Shown: one piece after another, positions 1 through 4,744 of the stretch | Layout: each line of letters starts with the position of its first letter | Position numbering within the stretch: the stretch's first letter is position 1 | From: Elusimicrobiota bacterium | Lineage (GTDB): Bacteria; Elusimicrobiota; Elusimicrobia; Elusimicrobiales; Elusimicrobiaceae | DNA length: 6,315 bases | Assembly: GCA_031258375.1 (NCBI GenBank) | Contig: JAIRMX010000103.1 | Span: 1 to 6,315, forward strand | Reading direction: 5' to 3' | Notes under the pieces: generated by a model | What the model was told of the DNA's origin: nothing | The model's input: only the letters and a program-made list of their open reading frames with translations | Database searches by the model: none | Translations under genes and position numbers: made by a program

Positions 1-592
1 ATAGTCACAGGATATTTAGGTATGTAGAAGGGAGGGATAGATTACATAGGGCAGGCAATATAGGGACAGACGGGGTAAATACGCAGCGGCAGGACGTTCT
101 TTATGATTTAGGAGTAAAGCCGTTGCACGCCAAAGGATAAGATAGAGAGGGGATACAAGACCACATAGCAAGGACATGCGTAAGAGAGGGCATAGTAGAT
201 ATAAAAGATGGACAAGAGGTATTAGATGAAGAGGTAAAAGCATATAATTATAAGAGAGTGCATAGTACGACGCGAGAAGTTCCTTACTACAGGTACAAGG
301 AAGCTCGTAGAACAAACAGTTTATGGAGGAAGTTAGAGACAGCAAAACCGTTTGTATCCTTAAAAGACATATTTTGTACAAGAACAACGAGAAGAGGGGA
401 CGGGTATAGGAGAATATCGCTTAACGGGTTAAAGTTAAGAGTAAACGGATTAGAGCCGTATGAGGAAGAGAGATACGGACATACAGGCTAAACAAAGAAA
501 TGAGCGAACTTAGATTTTGGAAAGATAAGAAGCTTTTAGACATAAAAAAGATTAAAAACACAGACTTATCAAAACAAATAAGCGGACTTTAA
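1..592 (+). pseudogene. DDE (rve-type) IS transposase, C-terminal part, frameshifted
   Basis: This is the 3' part of an insertion-sequence transposase with an integrase-like (rve) core; the 5' part lies outside the window. One frame, codons starting at position 3 and continuing to 491, reads SHRIFRYVEGRDRLH, then NTQRQDVLYDLGVKPLHAKG, then HIARTCVREG, NYKRVHSTTREVPYYRY and KPFVSLKDIFC, the layout of ISNCY/IS481-like transposases. The last catalytic glutamate should lie in a KGKIER motif. Here that motif is readable only out of frame (132-150), after an extra T at 138 that creates an in-frame TAA (138-140). A short deletion after it restores the frame near 153. A second frameshift near 462-472 moves the C-terminus (ELRFWKDKKLLDIKKIKNTDL) into another frame, which stops at 590-592. 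The gene is therefore inactive. The family name is from memory of the motif pattern; that it is a transposase relic is well supported. Confidence 0.82.
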
Positions 593-604
593 TACAGTTC
601 GCTT
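580..604. terminator. Hairpin at the end of the IS transposase remnant
   Basis: A 9-bp stem (580-588 against 596-604, one G-U pair on the plus strand) closes a 7-base loop. It overlaps the transposase stop codon. Only about four T follow on the plus strand, so it is a weak terminator candidate. It could equally be part of the IS end. Confidence 0.3.
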
Positions 605-674
605 TTGACCTTTAAATAACAACGAAACTTGATAATTTATAAGGGGCGCTTAATTACTGTTTGTTAAAAGTTTT

Positions 675-1019
675 TTAATTTATATGTGCTGTCAAAGATA
701 TTCCAAGATTTTTTATAATAGACGAAACATTATAAAATGACGGATTTGCTTCCTTTGACAGTAATTTATACACGGTGCTTCTTTCAAGCCCTGCGCTTTT
801 AGCAATATCGCTGACTTTACGCTCCGCCATAGCAATAGTTTTTAAGCCCTCAAGAAACGCCGCTATATCATGCGTTTTATTAAACGCGGCTATAACCTGC
901 CTTTTGTAGCTTTTAAGCTCTTTAGGCTTATTTTTAAGGAAATTCGCGTAATATTCGCGAAAGCTCACATTTAAAACCTTAGCGTCTTTTGCCGTAATTT
1001 TATTTTTAATTTTTTTCAT
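675..1019 (-). CDS. HTH antitoxin of a type II toxin-antitoxin pair (HigA / HI1420-like)
   Basis: A 114-residue protein predicted to bind and neutralise the toxin encoded just upstream and to repress their shared promoter. After a lysine-rich N-terminus it has FLEGLKTIAMAERKVSDIAK (about 55-74), then GLERSTVYKLLSKEANPSF (77-95) and IIKNLGISL (101-109). This is the helix-turn-helix layout of the 'putative addiction module antidote' family (TIGR02684 type), where R-S-T-V-Y-K lies in the recognition helix. The length is normal for antitoxins with an N-terminal extension. The start ATG overlaps the toxin stop codon as ATGA, and GGGGAGGG lies just upstream as the ribosome site, so the two genes are translationally coupled. 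The frame is intact, in contrast to the broken genes around it. The family call is strong; activity against the partner is inferred. Confidence 0.88.
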   Translation of the reverse strand: MKKIKNKITAKDAKVLNVSFREYYANFLKNKPKELKSYKRQVIAAFNKTHDIAAFLEGLKTIAMAERKVSDIAKSAGLERSTVYKLLSKEANPSFYNVSSIIKNLGISLTAHIN

Positions 1020-1318
1020 AATCCCTCCCCGATAAAATCTTTTATTTTAACAGCTTTTTCTAGGTCGTCCTGCTGGTGCTTTTTGTCCGCCCCGCCGGTA
1101 AGCAAGATTATAAGCGTTTCACCCTTCTTCGTATAATAAACCCTTATTCCTTTTGCGTAATTTATTTTTAACTCGCTTACTCCGTCTCTAAACATTTTAC
1201 AGTTTGAGAAATTCCCTACAGACAATCTTTCAATATTTATAGATACTTTTATCCTTATCTCTCTGCTCTGTTTCTCAAACCATTTTGTAAAAAACTTTGT
1301 GGGTTTTATTATAAACAT
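1016..1318 (-). CDS. RelE/ParE-superfamily toxin (HigB / HI1419-like, phage Gp49-like)
   Basis: A 100-residue toxin of the RelE fold; relatives inhibit translation by cutting mRNA on the ribosome. Family signatures are visible in order: KFFTKWFEKQ (8-17), the helix IERLSVGNFSNCK (29-41), the strand DGVSELKINY (45-54), G-I-R-V-Y-Y (57-62), the strand TLIILLTGG (68-76), and the C-terminal KK-QQ-DL-KA segment (79-89). This matches the TIGR02683 'addiction module killer protein' pattern, and the length is that of the family. The start at 1318 has GGGAGA about six bases upstream. The gene is the first of a two-gene operon with the antitoxin (4-base ATGA overlap), the toxin-first order typical of this family. 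No disabling mutation is visible. The exact target (ribosome-dependent RNase or gyrase-type) cannot be settled from the sequence. Confidence 0.9.
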   Translation of the reverse strand: MFIIKPTKFFTKWFEKQSREIRIKVSINIERLSVGNFSNCKMFRDGVSELKINYAKGIRVYYTKKGETLIILLTGGADKKHQQDDLEKAVKIKDFIGEGL

Positions 1319-1337
1319 AGCTTGTCTCCCTTATAAT

Positions 1338-1366
1338 ATTGTGGCATATAGTCCGCAATTTGTCAA
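1338..1366 (-). promoter_or_regulatory. Candidate sigma70 promoter of the toxin-antitoxin operon
   Basis: On the minus strand a perfect -35 box TTGACA (1361-1366) is separated by 17 bases from a moderate -10 box CACAAT (1338-1343). It ends 19 bases upstream of the toxin ATG. The -35 box overlaps the stop codon of the KilA-N remnant, so the toxin-antitoxin pair appears to have its own transcription start. The -10 box matches the consensus at only four of six bases. Confidence 0.5.
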
Positions 1367-1724
1367 GGCCTATTGTTTCCCAGCCGATTTATTATATAGT
1401 CTTCCGTTAATATCCGCATTTGTTCTATTGCCGTTTTATTTAGTGCCGCAATCCTTTGAGATTGGGAAAAGTTCTCTTTAATAAGGTGTGCATTAAGAAC
1501 TTCTAAATTTACCAAACATACAAGAATGTCCTTATGCGCATAAGTCCCGCCGTATCTTCCGGCCTTTGCCATAATACCTATAGAATTTGTTTTTTCTATC
1601 CATTGCTTAGCGGAAAGCAGAAATCTGTTTGCTCCGGCTTCATTTCTAATTCCTCCGAATTCGGGGGAATTAAAATCGGGATTATACATTTCTTCCCAAA
1701 TACCTAATAATCTGTTTGTTTTGA
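1363..1724 (-). pseudogene. KilA-N domain protein remnant (frameshifted, internally deleted)
   Basis: A fossil of a phage-type KilA-N protein, a DNA-binding family common in prophages and large viruses. The clear segment reads LGIWEEMYNPDFNSPEF, GIRNEAGANRF, LSAKQWIEKTNSIGIMAKAG and RYGGTYAHKDI, the second half of the KilA-N domain. After AHKDI the expected stretch (the conserved A-F-E-F-x-x-W-x-S-P-E-F region and its following linker) is absent. The sequence jumps to LEVLNAHLIKENFSQSQRIA and ALNKTAIEQMRIL, which is the conserved C-terminal end of full-length family members, so an in-frame internal deletion is likely. The ATG at 1689 is not the ancestral start: homology continues upstream in frame (LGIWEE). 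Before that, SKQTDY lies in another frame (from 1724), as if one base had been lost near 1706. An open 108-residue frame (1363-1689) remains and could still be translated. Confidence 0.72.
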
Positions 1725-1775
1725 ATGCACAGCATAAAGAAGAACTGATAATGTAATATGCCTTAAATAATCCAT
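1704..1775 (-). other. Short leader ORF, possible relic 5' end of the KilA-N gene
   Basis: A 23-codon frame begins with ATG at 1775 and is preceded by an AAAAGG ribosome site. Its last residues (SKQTDY) align with the segment that normally precedes LGIWE in KilA-N proteins, but it stops at TAG (1704-1706). The rest of its sequence (MDYLRHITLSVLLYAVH) does not resemble a KilA-N N-terminus, so the 5' end may also be a deletion junction. Confidence 0.3.
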
Positions 1776-1859
1776 AAATTACACCTTTTTATTTTTTATA
1801 TTTTAAAAATATTTAACTACACGGCAATTATTCTATATAATACCAAATAATATGCTAAT

Positions 1860-2597
1860 TTAATTGCGAATTAAAACTCTGTTAGAAAACCTTTCTATAG
1901 GGGATATAAGAGGATATAAAGATACAATATCGTAGTAATTATTTTTTCTAAATGTTTCTACTAACTGGGTCGTTTCGGTATGCCCCTCTGCCGCTTTAGC
2001 CACAAGCAGCATCGCACCGTTTAAATCCATCCCTATACCCAGACTTAAAGCATACGCTGCCTTTACCGCCTCTTTTGCTTTGTCTCCCACAAGACCGAAG
2101 TTTGTCGCCAGCGTAAGCTGTCTCATAATAACCTCGTCGGATATGCCGGTTGATTTCTGCATTTCGGTGGCAAAATTTTTATATTCTTTTAAAACGTAAG
2201 GCGAGGTTATGCCGATATTCTTTAGCGAGGCGTCAAGGCGGCTGGAGGCGCGTTCGGCTTCCGCAAAAGCAAACACAGAACTTGTGAGAAATTCTCCAAA
2301 ATTTTTAACGGCGTTTATCGCCAATTTATACGCGCTGGTAAGCAAGTTTACGGATATCACGGCCGGCGACAGTTGTGCGGCCAAATTTTTGACGCGCTGC
2401 GCAAAACTCTCGGTATTCCCGGACAACTCTTTATTCTTGCCGGAAAGTATAGACAGGGAATTCCCCATATCGCTGGCGGGCTTGTCCGCCGACGCAAAAG
2501 ATGTTGATATTTGCTTGGTAGATTCGGATATCTTTTTAGCGTTATCGGAATAATCGTCTTCCAAACTGACTTTTATTTTAACTTCGTTATCTGACAT
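1860..2597 (-). pseudogene. Phage tail tape measure protein, N-terminal fragment with foreign C-terminus
   Basis: Tape measure proteins set tail length and are normally many hundreds of residues long; this frame has only 245. Residues 1-30 are a charged, coiled N-terminus. An amphipathic segment (about 75-110) leads into the family's typical core: AEAERASSRLDASLKNIGIT (112-131), STGISDEVIMRQLTLATNFG (149-168), AVKAAYALSLGIGMDLNGAM (177-196) and LLVAKAAEGHTE (197-208). The repetitive helical body that should follow is missing. From about residue 209 (base 1973) the protein reads TTQLVETFRKNNYYDIVSLY and then PLISPIERFSNRVLIRN before its stop, which is not tape-measure-like and suggests a deletion junction. 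AAGG six to nine bases upstream supports the start at 2597. The frame is open, so a short product is possible, but it cannot serve as a full tape measure. Confidence 0.75.
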
Positions 2598-2605
2598 ATT
2601 TTGCC

Positions 2606-2634
2606 TTGATTTTTCAGTTTTTTTAATTTATAAT
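2606..2634 (+). promoter_or_regulatory. Sigma70-like promoter for the small membrane protein gene
   Basis: A -35 box TTGATT (2606-2611) and a perfect -10 box TATAAT (2629-2634) are 17 bases apart on the plus strand. The ATG of the small ORF at 2641 falls where transcription would be expected to start. AT-rich DNA yields such boxes by chance, but the optimal spacing and position favour a real promoter. Confidence 0.5.
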
Positions 2635-2640
2635 ATAAAT

Positions 2641-2775
2641 ATGAACAGCATAATTTGGACGGTAATTTTTGCCGCAATTATTATACCGGTTCTAACTATA
2701 CCCTGCTACTTTGTTTATAAGATGATAACCTATAAAGGGCCGTATTTAGACCTTTCTAAATTTTTGTCTAAATAA
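2641..2775 (+). CDS. Small single-pass membrane protein (44 aa), possible phage moron gene
   Basis: A 44-codon ORF on the strand opposite to the tail genes, filling the 190-base gap between the chaperone and tape measure genes. It begins MNSIIWTVIFAAIIIPVLTI, followed by PCYFVYKMI: one long hydrophobic segment (about residues 4-23) bounded by lysine, then a polar tail TYKGPYLDLSKFLSK. The topology resembles small phage membrane proteins, but no family is recognised. There is no Shine-Dalgarno sequence. The good promoter at 2606-2634 puts the probable transcription start on or next to the ATG, so a leaderless mRNA is plausible. A promoter-bearing gene inserted against an assembly operon is the pattern of a 'moron'. 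A chance ORF remains possible because the gene is short. Confidence 0.45.
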   Translation: MNSIIWTVIFAAIIIPVLTIPCYFVYKMITYKGPYLDLSKFLSK

Positions 2776-2787
2776 AACGCCTGTTGT

Positions 2788-3048
2788 CTAATCCAGTTTT
2801 TTTATCAAATCTTTGTGCGACCTCTGAAATATCCCTCTTGCCGCCCTTATGCTTTCCTTAGTTCTTATCGCGCTGTTTGCCACGCCGATAAAAGACGGCA
2901 TTTGCCGTAATACCTGCAAATCAATAAGCCTTTGTTGTTCGCGCCTAATAAAAGAGTAAATTTCAAAAATCTCAAGGCGGCTCATCTCGCCGATTTTATT
3001 ATAGTCCCAGCCTAAATTTATGACTAAAACGTTTACCGCTTCAAGAAT
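2788..3048 (-). CDS. Tail assembly chaperone, frameshift extension (GT-like C-terminal part)
   Basis: This reading frame, -1 relative to the chaperone gene before it, is open from the A10 run to TAG at 2788-2790. Through a -1 slip it would add 86 residues to the first 133 of the upstream protein, giving a fusion of about 219. The added part reads ILEAVNVLVINLGWDYNKIG, then EMSRLEIFEIYSFIRREQQR and so on to the lysine-rich DLIKKLD. An isolated start at ATG 2985 (65 residues) has no convincing ribosome site and would discard the clearly coding IGE-type segment upstream, so expression by frameshifting is the better model. In lambda, the equivalent gpGT fusion recruits the tail tube protein through the T part while G binds the tape measure protein. 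The matching gene order here supports the same job. Confidence 0.7.
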   Translation of the reverse strand: MLEAVNVLVINLGWDYNKIGEMSRLEIFEIYSFIRREQQRLIDLQVLRQMPSFIGVANSAIRTKESIRAARGIFQRSHKDLIKKLD

Positions 3049-3446
3049 TTTTTTTTTATTTCTTCGTCCGTCGTTTTTTGCGCGGCTTCTTCCGCTTTTT
3101 TTTGCAAATTAATACACAGATGTTTAAAAAAACATTCAAGGATAAAGTCCGTACGTTCTAAAATTTCTCTGCCCTCTTTCTCGTCTATATTGCTTTTAAA
3201 ATCGTCAAAAGAAATTTTATCGCGAAACTCCGACGGCGGCAAGCCCGCAAATACCAGCTTTAACATTGTGATTATCGGCATAGCTGCGGTTATTTGCGCT
3301 AAATTATCAAGCCGCACCCCCTGCTGTTCAAGCCAGATTTCCGCCTGTAAAGAAAAATTAAGCGGTAAATATTTGCCGTTTATTTTTACTTTTGATTTAT
3401 TAAAAATCTTGTCAAAAGTGATTGTTTCTTTTTTTTGTTCTTCCAT
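3033..3446 (-). CDS. Phage tail assembly chaperone (G-like, upstream frame)
   Basis: A 137-residue, mostly helical acidic/basic protein. Its place between the major tail protein and the tape measure gene, and its overlap with a -1 frame, identify it as a tail assembly chaperone, which keeps the tape measure protein soluble during tail assembly. The N-terminus (MEEQKKETITF) is followed by a short beta-rich stretch (KVKINGKYLPLNFSL, 19-33) and helices (ILERTDFILECFFKHLCINL, 95-114). It ends in a lysine/glutamate-rich tail with K131-K133 encoded by the slippery run. I chose the start at 3446, not the in-frame upstream ATG at 3605, because the stretch before it overlaps the tail protein gene and the terminator. 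The start has no Shine-Dalgarno sequence: the terminator's T-tract directly abuts the ATG. The sequence family itself was not recognised; the call rests on architecture. Confidence 0.72.
   Translation of the reverse strand: MEEQKKETITFDKIFNKSKVKINGKYLPLNFSLQAEIWLEQQGVRLDNLAQITAAMPIITMLKLVFAGLPPSEFRDKISFDDFKSNIDEKEGREILERTDFILECFFKHLCINLQKKAEEAAQKTTDEEIKKKFLKR
3048..3057 (-). promoter_or_regulatory. Programmed -1 frameshift site (run of ten A)
   Basis: On the minus strand ten consecutive A are read as AAA AAA AAA (three lysines) after ATA. Slipping back one base moves the ribosome from the frame that stops at 3033 into the frame that stays open to 2788. This is a classic bacterial slippery run, in the place where tail assembly chaperones use -1 frameshifting. 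I see no strong downstream hairpin and no obvious upstream Shine-Dalgarno-like stimulator. Confidence 0.68.
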
Positions 3447-3484
3447 AAAAAACCAAAAACGGGGCGGGGAGAGTTGCCGCCCCG
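3447..3484 (-). terminator. Strong intrinsic terminator after the major tail protein gene
   Basis: On the minus strand CGGGGCGG (3484-3477) pairs perfectly with CCGCCCCG (3467-3460) around a 9-base loop. Next come TTTTT, GG and TTTTTT, running to the start codon of the chaperone gene at 3446. It begins six bases after the tail protein stop codon. It should cut transcription sharply between an abundant structural protein and the chaperone, which is needed in small amounts. Confidence 0.82.
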
Positions 3485-3489
3485 AACTG

Positions 3490-4341
3490 TTAGCACCCTT
3501 GATTAGGATATAACGTTGAAAACCTGTACAGCTCTCCTGTGCAAGGGTCAACCAACGGAGTGCCGGCAAGCTCAAATTCCGCCCACGCTCGCTCGTCCCA
3601 TGCAAGTGGAAGACCGCCCACCGAAACGCGCGGCATATCCCAAAAGGATATCGTGCCGTCGCTCTGTCGCGGGTGTATTACCATAACGCCTATCTCGCGG
3701 CCTATGCTCTTGCCCACAATAGCCGTAAAGCCGCCGTTATTGGCCGGCCGCACGTCAAACATAACGGCATTGCCTACGGCAACCGACGCGCCGAGCGTAA
3801 ACTCGAGCCCGATAGACTCCGCCACAATTGTGCCGCTGGCCGTTGCTGCGACTTCGGCTATAACCTGCCCGTCCTCGCTCTGCCAGCCGCTCGCGCCCTG
3901 CGCGAGCGAACCTTGCACAATAATACGCGCCACTGCCGCGCTGTTGCCCTGCGCAATGCGGACTATAACTTTGCCAAAAGGCAAATTATTTTCCTTACCG
4001 GCTATAACCTCCGCCGTATAATCGGCAGCCGAGCCGCTTAAAGTCTGCGCCGCGCCCACGGAGCCGTTCGCCTCCGCGCTGTGCTCGGTAATTTCGGCGT
4101 TCTCAAAGGTGGTAAACAATCCTTTGCCAAACTGGCGAGCGGTAATGCTAAAGCTGTTTTCCGGCATACCGTATTCCGTTTTTAGCGCGCCTAAATAATT
4201 GCCGCCGTTAAGAGGCACGCCCTCAACGCTTCTCTCAAGCCCTCCGCCGCCGATAACGTCTAAAATCTGAAGGATTTCGCGCGTTTTAGGCTGATATAAA
4301 AGGCAGGCCTCGCCGCCGTAAATATTTTGTATCTGTCTCAT
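3490..4341 (-). CDS. Putative phage major tail (tube) protein
   Basis: A 283-residue protein encoded upstream of the chaperone genes, where tailed phages carry their major tail tube protein. It begins MRQIQNIYGGEACLLYQP and is rich in beta-prone, small-residue segments: ITARQFGKGLFTTFENAEIT (66-85); an alanine/glycine-rich middle (about 88-200) that could be an inserted Ig-like or surface domain; and a C-terminal part with DVRPANNGGFTAIVGKSIG (about 201-219) and FWDMPRVSVGGLPLAWDE (about 233-250). No membrane segments or signal peptide are visible. AAGGAG lies ten bases before the ATG at 4341. A strong terminator follows, as expected for a highly expressed structural gene. Its base composition is much more GC-rich than its neighbours. 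I did not recognise a specific family, so the role comes from position and composition. A sheath or another virion protein is the main alternative. Confidence 0.6.
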   Translation of the reverse strand: MRQIQNIYGGEACLLYQPKTREILQILDVIGGGGLERSVEGVPLNGGNYLGALKTEYGMPENSFSITARQFGKGLFTTFENAEITEHSAEANGSVGAAQTLSGSAADYTAEVIAGKENNLPFGKVIVRIAQGNSAAVARIIVQGSLAQGASGWQSEDGQVIAEVAATASGTIVAESIGLEFTLGASVAVGNAVMFDVRPANNGGFTAIVGKSIGREIGVMVIHPRQSDGTISFWDMPRVSVGGLPLAWDERAWAEFELAGTPLVDPCTGELYRFSTLYPNQGC

Positions 4342-4744
4342 TTTTTTATTGCTCCTTATTCAAAGTGTTTTTCTTTGAATGCGCGCTTTATCGATGAAGG
4401 GTGTCGGTTTTGATGGTCTATTTATGTCTAAATTGACAATTAAAACCGCTTCAACTATCTCACTGATATCTAACGCTATTTTCAACGCTGCTCTTGTTTA
4501 TCTATATTTAAATTGCTATCATAATATTATAGCGATTTTTCTCAAACTATCATGGAATATTATGCCACAAAAGAACTTTCTGATCGATTTGCTTCAAAGT
4601 ATTCGCATTCTTCCAGACATGTAAAATTATACTAGGGATATTATAGCTTTGATGATGCGTTTTGAATTAATTACGCACGTTGGATTTTGCGTGTTTATGT
4701 TGCGGCATGAAAAACTTCAAGAGAAAAATGTTTAAGGGGAAACT
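4342..4744. other. Unassigned AT-rich junction between prophage tail genes and autotransporter
   Basis: About 400 bases with no recognised gene. It holds the ribosome site of the tail protein gene at one end and that of the autotransporter at the other (AAGGGGA, 4734-4740). Head and connector genes expected upstream of a tail operon are absent, so a deletion or rearrangement end probably lies here. Line 4501-4560 has only 13 G/C in 60 bases. An 81-codon plus-strand frame (4379-4624) has no ribosome site and no recognisable sequence. I could not fix a convincing promoter for the autotransporter. Confidence 0.4.
4360..4497 (-). pseudogene. Possible C-terminal remnant of a further phage gene
   Basis: A short minus-strand open frame reads ALKIALDISEIVEAVLIVNL and then DINRPSKPTPFIDKARIQRK before TGA at 4360-4362. 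It ends 18 bases before the tail protein ATG, with that gene's ribosome site between them, the spacing of adjacent operon genes. Stops appear upstream in the same frame (4498-4500 and beyond), so if it is real it is the decayed 3' end of the preceding tail-operon gene. No homology was recognised, and a chance frame is possible. Confidence 0.25.

Noticed and set aside
16..387. 123-residue minus-strand ORF
   Set aside because: It is antisense to the transposase remnant, whose plus-strand frame has recognisable motifs; the leucine/tyrosine-rich translation is a by-product.
2209..2553. 114-residue plus-strand ORF
   Set aside because: Shadow of the tape measure gene on the opposite strand; no ribosome site and no recognisable sequence.
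3447..3605. Upstream extension of the chaperone gene to the ATG at 3605
   Set aside because: The extra 53 residues overlap the tail protein gene and run through the terminator hairpin; they are only an open frame.
3539..4041. Two plus-strand ORFs (160 and 122 residues)
   Set aside because: Both lie antisense within the GC-rich tail protein gene, where stop codons are rare by composition.
4379..4624. 81-residue plus-strand ORF
   Set aside because: No ribosome site, no recognised family, biased composition typical of AT-rich non-coding DNA; described within the unassigned stretch instead.
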